Origin: an uncultured Lachnospiraceae bacterium
Lineage (GTDB): Bacteria; Bacillota; Clostridia; Lachnospirales; Lachnospiraceae
Reading direction: 5' to 3'
DNA length: 64,000 nt
Assembly (NCBI GenBank): GCA_947630925.1
Contig: CANRJM010000002.1
Span: forward strand, 62,001 to 126,000
Every line of letters begins with the position of its first letter. Position 1 is the first letter of the stretch. The position numbers were made by a program, and so were the translations under genes. Below the pieces are notes generated by a model. That model was not told where the DNA came from, did no database searches, and was given only the letters and a program-made list of their open reading frames with translations. This document shows, piece by piece, positions 1 to 10,378 of this stretch.

Positions 1-1
1 A

Positions 2-187
2 TACGCTCCCGCAAAGGAACTATCCGTATACGATTACTCAAACGTCGTTTTTTCCGGACTTTTGGGCTTTATTATATTAGGCGAAACGCCTGATTACTTA
101 AGCTATATTGGCTGTATCATCATTATCGGCGCTTCTGTCCTTATGTTTCGTCTTCGTTTGAAGTATGAAGCGCAAAATGCTGCTTAA
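2..187 (+). CDS. C-terminal fragment of EamA/DMT-family membrane transporter (5' end outside window)
   Basis: Frame 2 reads YAPAKELSVYDYSNVVFSGLLGFIILGETPDYLSYIGCIIIIGASVLMFRLRLKYEAQNAA*, a typical last-two-TM EamA C-terminus; not in the ORF track. Confidence 0.75.
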   Translation, partial: YAPAKELSVYDYSNVVFSGLLGFIILGETPDYLSYIGCIIIIGASVLMFRLRLKYEAQNAA

Positions 188-842
188 AAAACTCCGGGCA
201 CATTTCCAATAGCGTGCTTTCTTTTTTCTCCTGCCGAAACAAATCCAATACCGGAGCCATGACCCGCTCAAACTCTTCCTTATCTTTTGACAGACGTAAA
301 ATCTCTGCCGTATTGACCGCATCCGCCAGAGCAGTATGCGCCGCTCCCGTAAACTCATAATCCGCAGCTGCAACCGCCTGTTTTAATTTGACTTTCTTTT
401 TAATCCCCAGCAATCTGCTGTATTCCTCCTGAAAGTCATTCCAATTTACCTCCATCTTATGAATAATCTTTCCCCGATACTCTTTAAACTCCGCTTCATT
501 TTGAAATTGCCTGATATCCGACATACTCCATGAATAAAACTGCGTTTTTTCCTTTCCAATCCACCTTGCAAAATCATCCAGGGCCGCCGCAAATTTAGGA
601 GCTCCCTCCAGCTTATCATCCGTAATCCCTGTCAACCCTATAATCAATGCGTTCATTTTATCAAAATCCGGAGATACATATGTCTGATAGGTATCGATTA
701 CCTCAAAGCGCGCATCCATTTTCACGGCGCCAATCTCAATCAATTCACTGGACAGTTTACACTTCTCCCGATACCGTTTTTCTATTTTATTCATCTCCAA
801 ATCAATCACAATATGATTCACAATCTTACTTCCTTCCAACAT
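141..842 (-). CDS. 3'-5' exonuclease, DnaQ/EXOIII-like
   Basis: N-terminal HIVIDLEMN (DxE motif), ITDDKLEGAP and HTALADAVNTAEI motifs of DEDD exonucleases. Confidence 0.8.
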   Translation of the reverse strand: MLEGSKIVNHIVIDLEMNKIEKRYREKCKLSSELIEIGAVKMDARFEVIDTYQTYVSPDFDKMNALIIGLTGITDDKLEGAPKFAAALDDFARWIGKEKTQFYSWSMSDIRQFQNEAEFKEYRGKIIHKMEVNWNDFQEEYSRLLGIKKKVKLKQAVAAADYEFTGAAHTALADAVNTAEILRLSKDKEEFERVMAPVLDLFRQEKKESTLLEMCPEFFKQHFALHTSNEDET

Positions 843-1137
843 TTCTTCTTACTTATTTTACCATAAAAGTTTCCGGTTTGCATTATTTTCCTTTTCCCAA
901 AATATGGTTATACCTATCTTTTTCATCTACTATATATTGTATTTTTTCTTGCTTCTCCACTTTTTTATTAAAAATACACAAAACCACTTTTCCCAAATTG
1001 GTATTATTTCTAGCCAAATCATTAGAAATAATATATATTTTTATCTTATTTTATACATATGCTATAATTTATAGATAATTTTATACATTTTTTTATTCAT
1101 ATTTCATATTATCTTTGCCTTGGAATTGTCCATAAAA

Positions 1138-1166
1138 TTGACGAAACCGTTAAAATGTGGTAAAAT
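1138..1166 (+). promoter_or_regulatory. SigA-type promoter upstream of veg
   Basis: TTGACG - 17 nt - TAAAAT, about 70 nt before the veg start codon. Confidence 0.7.
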
Positions 1167-1234
1167 ATCTGCATAAGATAATCAATCATTTGGCAGAGAA
1201 AATCATTATTTTAATAGAAAGGGATAGGTGAAAC

Positions 1235-1474
1235 ATGAGTCAGGCAGATATAAAAAAAGTAAAGATATCCGTAGATAAAAATATTGGAAACAGAGTGAAA
1301 ATCCGTGCGAACCGCGGCAGACATAAAATTGACATTACAGAAGGAGTGATCAGCGAAACCTATCCAAGTATTTTTCTTGTAGAAGTAGTTAATAAAGCGG
1401 ATGATACCATACAGAAAATTTCTTTCAGCTATACGGACGTATTGACGAAAGACGTTCAGATGCAGTTGATATAA
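1235..1474 (+). CDS. veg: Veg family protein
   Basis: 79 aa; KVKISVDKNIGNRVKIRANRGRHKIDITEGVISETYPSIFLVE is characteristic of Veg. Confidence 0.85.
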   Translation: MSQADIKKVKISVDKNIGNRVKIRANRGRHKIDITEGVISETYPSIFLVEVVNKADDTIQKISFSYTDVLTKDVQMQLI

Positions 1475-1486
1475 GATGAATATTTC

Positions 1487-1545
1487 AGGAAAACCCAAAA
1501 AGAGCGGCTGTATATCCAATACAGCCGCTCTTTTTGGGTTTTCCT
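1487..1545. terminator. Bidirectional Rho-independent terminator between veg and the CheA-like gene
   Basis: Perfect 26-bp inverted repeat AGGAAAACCCAAAAAGAGCGGCTGTA/TACAGCCGCTCTTTTTGGGTTTTCCT with 7-nt loop. Confidence 0.9.
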
Positions 1546-2848
1546 AAAATTTCATCGTTACCTTGGTTCCCATTCCCGGTTCGCTGGACAGCTTTAATTT
1601 ACCGCCCATTTCCTTTACATTATGGCTGATAACATCCATACCAACGCCTCTTCCGGAGTACTCTGTAACCTCGGGCGCTGTTGAAACGCCGTTTAGCAGA
1701 ACCAGATTTATGATCTCCTGCCTGGTATATTCCTCCGGCAGCTTTGTCAGCATATTCTGCTGCTTTGCACGTTCCAGTACCTTGTCCGTATCAATTCCTG
1801 CCCCGTCATCGCTGACACTGACCTTGACTCTTCCATTCTCGGTAGAAAACTTAAGCTTTATCAGTCCCATTGGCGATTTACCGCACATTTCTCTTTTCTC
1901 CATCTCTTCAATGCCATGATCCATGGCGTTTCGGATAATATGGATGAGCGCGCTTGAGATTTTCTCCCGTTTTTCCAAATCAATCGGCGTATTTTCGCCC
2001 TTTACCAACAGTTTTGCCGGCTTCTTCAACTTCTGCGACATTTCATCGACTACAATTTCCATTTTTTTCGCAACCGGTACAAAATCTGTATTGGCAAGAG
2101 ACTTCTTAACCATTTCCAAATCCTCGCGCACTGTCTGCAGCTTCATAAACTGCTCTCTGGAAAATGTACCGCTCGATCCGTCTCCCAGTGCATACTCTAA
2201 CCCATCCACAATACGGGAAATATTCCTGGAACTCTGCCATATTTTGTCCCGTTCCTCCTGTGAAATCATATAGGTCTTCTTTTCCTTTGCATGGAATGCA
2301 ACGACAGAATCTTCCTGAACATTCTCCTCCATCTCCTCCTGCATTGCCTCGCCGGCGTCCTCCGCATCGGAAACCGTACCTGCAATATAAAACACCTGTC
2401 TCTTTGGCTTAGACAATTCCAGATGATATTTTTCTTTTTCTTCTTCCTCCATTTGGGAAGTCATTTCCCTGGTATATTCCTGAATCCTCTGCTGCAATGC
2501 AACTGCTTTATCTTCCGGCGTAAAACCTTCTAAAATCTTATCAATCTCTTTTTCAAAAAAAGTAATATAGTCGAGCAAAACCCTGTTAAAGCGTTCTGTG
2601 TCACAAATCCGCTTCCCTTCTCCGCGAAAGCAGTACAAAAGACTCTCAAAGTCTTTGCTGATCTGCGCCATATCATCATACAGCATCATCATAGAGTCTG
2701 CTTTTAACGTATGTACGCTTCGAAAAATCTCCTGCACGGTATCCTGCTCATAACAGCAGGACTGCCCCTTCTTTTCAAACAGATTTCGCCGTAAGTTATG
2801 TAAAATCACATTACTTTCATCACAAAACATTTCGGTCATCGGATCCAC
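1544..2848 (-). CDS. CheA-like histidine kinase with N-terminal Hpt domain and HATPase domain, no CheW-like domain
   Basis: SVHTLKADSMMML Hpt motif; HIIRNAMDHGIE N-box; VSDDGAGID; GRGVGMDVI; ends directly after the ATPase domain. Confidence 0.8.
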   Translation of the reverse strand: MDPMTEMFCDESNVILHNLRRNLFEKKGQSCCYEQDTVQEIFRSVHTLKADSMMMLYDDMAQISKDFESLLYCFRGEGKRICDTERFNRVLLDYITFFEKEIDKILEGFTPEDKAVALQQRIQEYTREMTSQMEEEEKEKYHLELSKPKRQVFYIAGTVSDAEDAGEAMQEEMEENVQEDSVVAFHAKEKKTYMISQEERDKIWQSSRNISRIVDGLEYALGDGSSGTFSREQFMKLQTVREDLEMVKKSLANTDFVPVAKKMEIVVDEMSQKLKKPAKLLVKGENTPIDLEKREKISSALIHIIRNAMDHGIEEMEKREMCGKSPMGLIKLKFSTENGRVKVSVSDDGAGIDTDKVLERAKQQNMLTKLPEEYTRQEIINLVLLNGVSTAPEVTEYSGRGVGMDVISHNVKEMGGKLKLSSEPGMGTKVTMKF

Positions 2849-2865
2849 TGCAGTTTTTCCTCCTT

Positions 2866-3948
2866 TCAGTTATTTTCACATTTCATCTGTTTTTGCACCT
2901 TACTAAAAATTTCCATAATCTCCGGATCGAACTGATGCCCGTTCTCACGTTCCATAATTGCCAGGCTCTCTTCCAGAGTATATGCGTTTCGATAACACCG
3001 TTCCCGATTCAATACATCATAACAATCCAGTATCTTAACAATTCGCGCCGAGAGAGGGATATCCTTTCCGGAAATACCTCTTGGATAACCGCTGCCATCC
3101 CAATTCTCATGATGGCAGCGCGCAATATCGATTGCCATCTTTAAAAAATCGTTCTTAGAACCCTGCTCATAAATTTTCTCCAAATGCTTTGCACCGGTTT
3201 CAGCGTGCGTCTTTAAAATCTCCCACTCTTCCGGCAGCAAATCCTCGCTCTTAAGCAAAATAGAATCATCAATAGTAATATATCCCAAATCATGCAACTG
3301 TGACGCCAACTCAATTTCTTCGATAAAGGATGCGGTAATTTCCTTTTCAAATTTCGGCGAAAGCTGCAAACTCATTGCCAGAAGACGGCTGTTCGCTCCC
3401 AGCATGGAAAGATGCGCGCCTCTTTCATCCCCCTTTGTCTCTGCTATATTTTTTAACGCCCACAAAACATTTTTCTGTTCATTGGAAACCAACCGTATCT
3501 GATCACTGACCATCTTATGCAGGCGCTGATTATATGATTCAATTTCCTGCTGCATACGATACAACCGCAAGTGGGTTACCAGGCGCACCATAACCTCCTC
3601 TTTTTGGAAAGGCTTGGAAATATAATCCACGGCGCCCAGCTTAAATCCCTTTATTTTATCCTCCACACTATCCAATGCAGAAATAAAGATAATCGGAATA
3701 TCTCTCGTCTTTACGTCTGCTTTCAGCATGGTACAATATTCAAAGCCGGTAATATCAGGCATGGAAATATCCAGAATGATTAAATCCGGCAGTCTTTTCT
3801 CAATCGCTGACTGCGCCTGCTTTACGCTTACCACAGGACGCGGAATATCCCCGAGCTCCTTTATGATCTCGGAAAGTATCACAAGATTCGTCGGCACATC
3901 GTCAACAATCAATATATTTGCTCTTCCGTTTACGGAACTACTGTTCAA
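2866..3948 (-). CDS. Response regulator with HD-GYP-like output domain
   Basis: REC domain (ILIVDDVPTN, LIILDISMPDITGFEYC, PIIFISA, KPF) plus HDLGYITIDDSILLK and HHENWDGSGYPRG. Confidence 0.85.
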   Translation of the reverse strand: MNSSSVNGRANILIVDDVPTNLVILSEIIKELGDIPRPVVSVKQAQSAIEKRLPDLIILDISMPDITGFEYCTMLKADVKTRDIPIIFISALDSVEDKIKGFKLGAVDYISKPFQKEEVMVRLVTHLRLYRMQQEIESYNQRLHKMVSDQIRLVSNEQKNVLWALKNIAETKGDERGAHLSMLGANSRLLAMSLQLSPKFEKEITASFIEEIELASQLHDLGYITIDDSILLKSEDLLPEEWEILKTHAETGAKHLEKIYEQGSKNDFLKMAIDIARCHHENWDGSGYPRGISGKDIPLSARIVKILDCYDVLNRERCYRNAYTLEESLAIMERENGHQFDPEIMEIFSKVQKQMKCENN

Positions 3949-3982
3949 TTCCTTCCCTCCTTATCTGCGCCCATACGGCACA

Positions 3983-5467
3983 TCATTCTGTTCCCTTTTT
4001 CCCTGATTCTAACTCCATAACCGCCTTTTTCAACGCCTCATACTGCTCCATCGACGTATCATAATCTCCCTTTCGGAGCGTCATCTGCAGACGAAAGGCT
4101 TTTCGTTTCAGGTTCATGGCATCCTCCGCTACCAACTGCTTGATATTATCTGCAAAAGCGTCTGCGCGTTCCCAGTTCTCCATCTCAATGCAAAGCACCA
4201 GTTTTTCCAGATTGGCATGAATTTGCTCCAGATTCTCTTTTGAACCGAGTTTAAAAATGGCGTCGCTATTCGTTTCTTCCTCCAAAGCATTGCCGAGATG
4301 AAACGCCAATGTCTTCTCCTTATCCGGCGCAGTCTGCTGCCCGCCCGACGGGGAATCTGCTTTCTTAACACGGACAGAAAAGGAAAACGTGCTTCCTTTG
4401 CCCGGTTCGCTTTCCACATTGATATCTCCGCCCATCATATGTACCAGATCTTTAACAATACTCAGTCCCAGACCGGTACCGCCGAATTTTCGGGTAATGG
4501 AAGCGTCCACCTGGGAAAAGCTCTTAAACAGCTTATCTTTTTCAGAATCTGCAATGCCAATGCCGGAGTCAATAACCATAAAGAACAGTTCCATCTCCTT
4601 TGGCAGATCGATACTTTTCACAACATTTACTACAATCTGGCCAATAGAAGTAAACTTAACGGCATTTGACAAAAGATTATTCAAAACCTGCGTCAGACGC
4701 AGTTCATCCCCGATAATGCGTGCCGGAATATCCGATGATACATTGCAGACCAAATGAAGCCCTTTTTCCTCAATTGCCGGCTGATTTGTCTTAATCAATG
4801 TATTCATCATCTCATGAAAATCAAATTCACGGCTTTCTATAGTAAACTTACCTGCCTGCAGCTTGGAAAAGTCCAGAATATTATTGATAATCTTAATCAT
4901 ATTTTTACAGCAATGATCAATCAACTGAACGGCTTCCCACTGCTCCGACGTTAATTCCGTATCCAAAAGATTTTGCGCCAGACCCATTACGCCGTTGACC
5001 GGCGTTCTCAATTCATGCGTTACATTTGCCACAAACTCATTTCTTTCTTTTTGCGCCTCTTCCACACCCTCTTTTGCAAGATGCAGTTCCCGTTCCGCCC
5101 TGTTCTGCCAGACAATGCTGCGGGCGCGGCATACGCCAAACGTCTCGTCTTCTCCTGACAATAAAGAAATTCGTATCTGAACCGGAAAACAAGTCTGATT
5201 TTTCCGATAAGCGCTCGTCTCAAAATATTCATCAAACTTCCCATCCTGGATAACAATATAGCCATCATCTATTTTCGTGCAGGTACGGAAAATCTGATGC
5301 ATCCATATCTCTTCGCCTTCCGAAAAATTTAGCTGCTCATATGCGCTTTTATTGCACTCAATGATTTTCCCATTGTTCAAAAAATAAAAAATCATGTCTT
5401 TTGTTGCTTCAAAAAGAAATTCATAACGTTTCCATTGTTGAATTCTCTCCTTCGAATCCTGCGACAC
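3983..5467 (-). CDS. PAS-containing sensor histidine kinase
   Basis: PAS-like N-terminus, VTHELRTPVNGVMGLAQ H-box, LLSNAVKFT, DSGIGIA, GGTGLGLSIV. Confidence 0.85.
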   Translation of the reverse strand: MSQDSKERIQQWKRYEFLFEATKDMIFYFLNNGKIIECNKSAYEQLNFSEGEEIWMHQIFRTCTKIDDGYIVIQDGKFDEYFETSAYRKNQTCFPVQIRISLLSGEDETFGVCRARSIVWQNRAERELHLAKEGVEEAQKERNEFVANVTHELRTPVNGVMGLAQNLLDTELTSEQWEAVQLIDHCCKNMIKIINNILDFSKLQAGKFTIESREFDFHEMMNTLIKTNQPAIEEKGLHLVCNVSSDIPARIIGDELRLTQVLNNLLSNAVKFTSIGQIVVNVVKSIDLPKEMELFFMVIDSGIGIADSEKDKLFKSFSQVDASITRKFGGTGLGLSIVKDLVHMMGGDINVESEPGKGSTFSFSVRVKKADSPSGGQQTAPDKEKTLAFHLGNALEEETNSDAIFKLGSKENLEQIHANLEKLVLCIEMENWERADAFADNIKQLVAEDAMNLKRKAFRLQMTLRKGDYDTSMEQYEALKKAVMELESGKKGTE

Positions 5468-5488
5468 GCTATCACCTCATTTAAAATA

Positions 5489-5995
5489 CTATTGGTTTGC
5501 ACCACAACACTTTTTATATTTTTTCCCACTTCCACACGGACATGGATCATTGCGCCCGATTTTCTTCTCTTTGACAATCGTGCCTGACTTTTTCTGCGCA
5601 CGGTATAATTCCGTTCTCTTTTCTTCCGTAAGCAGTTTGTCCCACGCCGGCAGATGATATAACCAGTCCGCCTTTGCAGCAACCATATTATAATATAATT
5701 TTTCTATATCGATCTCTAATGTTACCTGCGTATTCTCCTCCATCTCCTCAATCGGATTCGGAGACTTTAAGCTATCATTGATTCCATCCAGAAAACCAAC
5801 CATATGATTCAGCTCCATATTGTACTTTTCAGCCAGCTCAGCCACCGTACCGGAGACTACATTCGACGGATCCTCTAAAAGTTCCTCATATACCGCCTTT
5901 TCCTCTGCAAAATATTTATCCCAGATTGCCTTTCCTGCACGCGAATTAAAATCTACGCCGTACGCATAATCTCTCCACTCCTGTAAAAGTCCCAT
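5489..5995 (-). CDS. SEC-C metal-binding motif protein
   Basis: C-terminal [20 protein letters not shown]. Confidence 0.85.
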   Translation of the reverse strand: MGLLQEWRDYAYGVDFNSRAGKAIWDKYFAEEKAVYEELLEDPSNVVSGTVAELAEKYNMELNHMVGFLDGINDSLKSPNPIEEMEENTQVTLEIDIEKLYYNMVAAKADWLYHLPAWDKLLTEEKRTELYRAQKKSGTIVKEKKIGRNDPCPCGSGKKYKKCCGANQ

Positions 5996-6128
5996 ATTCC
6001 ATCCTCTCTTTTCTTTAAACTTATGATAAATTATATCATTCTACCACGTTTCGGTCAACCTTACAAAATCCATCCCATATATGTATATTCAGAAATTAAA
6101 AATAAAAAACGTCCAATGCGGCTTGAAC

Positions 6129-6192
6129 AGAAACACCGCATATTGACGCATTCCTCTTAGAAAAATACACAGCGTCTCTATGCGGTGTTTCT
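6129..6192. terminator. Inverted-repeat terminator downstream of glucosaminidase gene
   Basis: AGAAACACCGCATA ... TATGCGGTGTTTCT, 14-bp perfect arms. Confidence 0.7.
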
Positions 6193-6193
6193 A

Positions 6194-7591
6194 TTATTTA
6201 TATTTCGGATAATCGTATAAATATTTTGCAGCAGAAGCATAACATGAACTCATCAGATACATCCTCCTGCCGACATTTTCCGCGTAATCAGGCGCCGTTG
6301 CATACTGATGCCATATCGTGCTTTTACTCGGCGAAAAACGCATCTTATAAATAGTATTTTGCTTATATTTACTGTGGATATAATTGGATGATAAATAGCT
6401 TGCCGCCCCGTAGATGGCTTTTTTGACCGTCGTCCACTTCTTATAATATGCATAAGAAGTCGCGCCTACAAACGGGTCCGCGTCATACGCCTTGATTCCA
6501 TACAAATTATAAACCTTTTTCCCCGACTTTAACTTCTTTGTCTTAAATTTCCCATTTTTCTTCCTTGGAAAGCCGGAACGCACCACTTTTCGAATCGTGT
6601 TCCCGCTCGCCAGTTTACTGGTTCCATAAGCCGATTCCAAAAAAGTCTGATTGACAAGATAAACCGGATCTAACTTGTATTTCTTTGCAGCTTTCAGAAA
6701 AAGATCCGCTTTCCCATACAGGCTGCTCTTCTTTGTACTGATGCCCGCCTCCCTGCAATAATCCTCAATCAGGTACTGGTACATTGTCCGGAATGCCGTC
6801 TTATTTACACTCCGGTAACAATCCACGCGCAAATACTGAAAGCCCTGCGTTGTATCCCTGCTTGTGTCGGTAAGCTTCAGATATTTTTGGTACGATACTT
6901 TTGGAGAACGTTTGTATTCTACCTTGGCATATTTTTTCTGAGAATACGGATATGACGTCTTTTTTATCTGTCCTGAAAATGAAACACTCTGCCTGTTCAG
7001 TATGAACTGTCCTGTCTCGCTGTCCCATGCGCACAAAAAACCGAGCGCTGTGCAAATCTGCTCCATAGGAACCAGGATTCCCTTCTTGCCGGAAACGGTA
7101 TAAACCACGTCAACCGGCGCCGTCTGCAGCGTTGTCTTCTTTCCATTGACATACAGCGTTTTCTCTCCCACATAAAAAGAAACGATCCGGTTCTGCCATA
7201 CCAGCCGAACCCTTTTGGTCCGTTTATTATATTCATAGGAAACCTTCGGTCCCTTGCTGCAGATTGTCTGCTTGACTGCCATCATCACAACTCCGTCATA
7301 TGTAACAATCGGCGTATTTGTGGTATCTATCGCTGACTGCTCATATACGATCGTCTTTTGCGCATCCAATACAGTTGCATTTTCCCCATTTATGGTACAA
7401 ATATTGTCCGGCAGATTTTTGTCCACACCATCATCCGCTTGCGCCGGCTGCGTCAGCCACAGACCGCCTCCGCCGGAAAGCAACGACATTCCGCTCTCGC
7501 CAATCAATACGGACAGACTGAGCATAACGGCAAGCCCCGCCTTTTTCCATCCAAATCTGCTGCATATCAACTGCATTCTCTCCTTCGTCAT
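6194..7591 (-). CDS. Secreted glucosaminidase-domain protein with N-terminal copper amine oxidase-like domain
   Basis: Signal peptide; VDVVYTVSGKKGILVPMEQICTALGFLCAWD (Cu_amine_oxidN1-like); FLESAYGTSKLASGNTI glucosaminidase signature. Confidence 0.75.
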   Translation of the reverse strand: MTKERMQLICSRFGWKKAGLAVMLSLSVLIGESGMSLLSGGGGLWLTQPAQADDGVDKNLPDNICTINGENATVLDAQKTIVYEQSAIDTTNTPIVTYDGVVMMAVKQTICSKGPKVSYEYNKRTKRVRLVWQNRIVSFYVGEKTLYVNGKKTTLQTAPVDVVYTVSGKKGILVPMEQICTALGFLCAWDSETGQFILNRQSVSFSGQIKKTSYPYSQKKYAKVEYKRSPKVSYQKYLKLTDTSRDTTQGFQYLRVDCYRSVNKTAFRTMYQYLIEDYCREAGISTKKSSLYGKADLFLKAAKKYKLDPVYLVNQTFLESAYGTSKLASGNTIRKVVRSGFPRKKNGKFKTKKLKSGKKVYNLYGIKAYDADPFVGATSYAYYKKWTTVKKAIYGAASYLSSNYIHSKYKQNTIYKMRFSPSKSTIWHQYATAPDYAENVGRRMYLMSSCYASAAKYLYDYPKYK

Positions 7592-7665
7592 ATCTTCCTC
7601 CCATTTCTCTGTCCTGAATCGTCTTTATGAATACTATCATACGCAGAAAATATGAATATAATGTG

Positions 7666-8793
7666 TCACTTTCCCCGGTTCTCCCTGCTTACGGCGTCAA
7701 GCGCCGCCTCGACTACCTTATCCATATCATAATAACGGTACTCGCCCAAACGCCCGCCAAAAATCACACGCTCTTCCTTTTGGGCAAGTTTTCGGTATGT
7801 TTCCGCCAACGCCTCATTTCTCTCATCATTTACCGGGTAATAGGGTTCCTCCCCCTGATGCCATTCACTCGGATATTCCCTGGAAATCACCGTTGTCTTC
7901 TGCTTTCCAAATTCAAAATGTTTATGCTCAATAATACGGGTATATGGAATGTCCCGCTCTGTATAATTGACTACAGCATTTCCCTGAAAATTCTCCATCT
8001 CCAGTCGTTCATGCTCAAAACGAACGGAGCGATATTCCAAAACTCCATGCCGATAATCAAAATACTGGTCTAACATGCCGGTATATACCGTTTTTTCCGC
8101 AATATCCGGATGCTTCCTGCGAAAATCAAAATAATCCGTCCGCAACAGTACTTCCGCGCCTTCCAGCATTTTTTCAACAATCTGCGTATATCCTCCCATC
8201 GGAATCCCCTGAAAACGGTCATTGAAATAATTATTATCATAGACAAAACGCAGCGGAAGCCGCTTAATGATAAAAGCAGGAAGCTCTTTGCAATCTCTTC
8301 CCCATTGCTTCTCCGTATAGCCTTTGACCAGTTTTTCATAGACATCCCTGCCAACTAGGGACAGCGCCTGCTCCTCCAGATTCTTCGGTTCCCCGATATG
8401 AAGCTCTGCAATCTGCCCTGCAATAATGTCTTTTGCCTCCTGCGGAGTCTGAATCCCCCACATCTTACTAAAAGTATTCATATTAAATGGAAGATTGTAC
8501 AATTCCTCCTTGTATACCGCTACCGGAGAATTGATATAATGATTAAACTCCGCAAACTGATTGACATAATCCCATATCGCACGATTCGAAGTATGAAAAA
8601 TATGCGCGCCATATTTATGCACATGAATATCGTCTATATTTTCACAATATATATTGCCTGCAATGTGGTCTCTCTTGTCAATAACAAGACATTTCCTTCC
8701 CTGTTTCGTCATTTCATGCGCAAATACCGCTCCAAATAAACCGGCGCCTACAATCAGATAATCATACTGCATTTTTTTCTCCCCTTTAACCAA
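7666..8793 (-). CDS. glf: UDP-galactopyranose mutase
   Basis: YDYLIVGAGLFGAVFAHE; HKYGAHIFHTSN; YTEKQWGRD; PYTRIIEHKHFE; GGRLGEYRYYDMD. Confidence 0.95.
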   Translation of the reverse strand: MVKGEKKMQYDYLIVGAGLFGAVFAHEMTKQGRKCLVIDKRDHIAGNIYCENIDDIHVHKYGAHIFHTSNRAIWDYVNQFAEFNHYINSPVAVYKEELYNLPFNMNTFSKMWGIQTPQEAKDIIAGQIAELHIGEPKNLEEQALSLVGRDVYEKLVKGYTEKQWGRDCKELPAFIIKRLPLRFVYDNNYFNDRFQGIPMGGYTQIVEKMLEGAEVLLRTDYFDFRRKHPDIAEKTVYTGMLDQYFDYRHGVLEYRSVRFEHERLEMENFQGNAVVNYTERDIPYTRIIEHKHFEFGKQKTTVISREYPSEWHQGEEPYYPVNDERNEALAETYRKLAQKEERVIFGGRLGEYRYYDMDKVVEAALDAVSRENRGK

Positions 8794-8824
8794 TATTGAA
8801 ACAAGAATCCTATCCGGACATATG

Positions 8825-10348
8825 CTATTTCGTCTGATAGGTTAAATTCTCAAAACATGTCCATTCCTTCGCTGTTTCTCCGCTGCCCCTGTCTGGGTTA
8901 ACGGCATACAGGCCAATCATCACGCCCGTAAAGCCCATCGCAACCTCACTGGAAAGATAACGGGTGTCCGCATCCGCGAGATGGATTTGTTCCTGTCCGT
9001 TTACCAGATAGAAATGATACTGTTTTGCATCTGCAGTAATACGAATGGATACCGCATCTTCTTTGCACACGACCGGACTGCTCTCCTGACTGACGCAGCC
9101 TATGGTCTGTCTCACAAAAACAAGATTCTCCCCGTTCTGCCGCCCCGCTCCCTGCGTTACAACCAGCTCATAGCGATGTTTCTCATCCATATAAATACTG
9201 ACGCCGCTTTCCTGCCTTCCCGGAAGGATATCGCAAGTCAGACTGACAGCAAACTCTGTCTGCCGAATACAGGTAAATGTTGGAGAAGCAGCTTCCCGTA
9301 AGGTAACGGCTGTTCCCGCAAGGCAGATACGATCCTTTTCAAAACGATAATTATCCTGTACCGGTATCCGAAGGAAAAGCCACTCCTTGTCCTCGGAAAG
9401 AGCATGGATATCTTTCTGATATAGAAATTTTTGCGCCTGGAAAGCAGCTCCCTGCGGCGCCTCCATTTCCAGACGCGCCGTACCGTCCGTTCCCAGAGTA
9501 AACCATCCGTCTTCCTGCCAGTTCAACGGCACCAGACAGGTTTCCCGTCCAAGATGATGAAATGTATCATACTGCCCAATCTGCCGAAACGCCAAATGCA
9601 CAAACCACCAGTTTCCTTTTGCATCCTCCACAATATCGCCATGGCCCGCCGCCTGCAGCGGATATCCTCCCAAATTACGGTTTGTCAGCACCGGATTATG
9701 CGGATACGGTTCATATGGCCCCCAAATGGATTTACTGCGCGCATAATTTGCCATGTGCCCATATTCGGTGCCGCCTTCCGCCTCCACCAGATAATAATAT
9801 TCCCCGAATCGATACAAATGCGGCGACTCCAGATATCTTCCTCCGGTTCCCTGCCATAAAATTTTACTCGGCGTCAGCTTCTGACCGGTAGCAATATCAA
9901 TTTCACACATCTGAATGCTTCCAACGCCATTTTCATCGCTTCCGTTGCTGATAAAATAAGTATGCTCTCCCTCAAAAAAGAGAGACGGATCAATCCCATC
10001 CTGATCAACCGTAATCGGTTCCGACCACTCTCCATAAATATCATCCGTATAAACATAAAAGTTTTGGGGCACGCTGTCATTCGTAGTGACCATATAGAAA
10101 CGGCCGTTCCGACAACGGATGGTCGGAGCAAAGACGCCGCCGGAGCTTCGCACGCCGTCTAACTCAATCTGCGACGGCCTTGTCAGGCAGTGTCCAATTT
10201 TTTTCCAATTGACCATATCCTCACTTTCAAATACAGGAACCCCCGGAAAATACTGAAACGTACTGCAAACCATATAATACTTTCCCTCATAACTGCAAAC
10301 GCTCGGATCCGGATACATCCCCCGTAAAATTGGATTCTGATATTTCAT
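8825..10348 (-). CDS. Glycoside hydrolase family 43 (beta-xylosidase/arabinofuranosidase-like)
   Basis: MKYQNPILRGMYPDPSVCSYEGKYYMVCSTFQYFPGVPVF; start set at ATG 10348, preceded by AAAGGAG. Confidence 0.9.
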   Translation of the reverse strand: MKYQNPILRGMYPDPSVCSYEGKYYMVCSTFQYFPGVPVFESEDMVNWKKIGHCLTRPSQIELDGVRSSGGVFAPTIRCRNGRFYMVTTNDSVPQNFYVYTDDIYGEWSEPITVDQDGIDPSLFFEGEHTYFISNGSDENGVGSIQMCEIDIATGQKLTPSKILWQGTGGRYLESPHLYRFGEYYYLVEAEGGTEYGHMANYARSKSIWGPYEPYPHNPVLTNRNLGGYPLQAAGHGDIVEDAKGNWWFVHLAFRQIGQYDTFHHLGRETCLVPLNWQEDGWFTLGTDGTARLEMEAPQGAAFQAQKFLYQKDIHALSEDKEWLFLRIPVQDNYRFEKDRICLAGTAVTLREAASPTFTCIRQTEFAVSLTCDILPGRQESGVSIYMDEKHRYELVVTQGAGRQNGENLVFVRQTIGCVSQESSPVVCKEDAVSIRITADAKQYHFYLVNGQEQIHLADADTRYLSSEVAMGFTGVMIGLYAVNPDRGSGETAKEWTCFENLTYQTK

Positions 10349-10378
10349 GATTTGTCTCCTTTCCGCACTTGTTAACAA

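Noticed and set aside
1211-1519. 102-aa minus-strand ORF
   Set aside because: Antisense to veg and runs through the 26-bp terminator.
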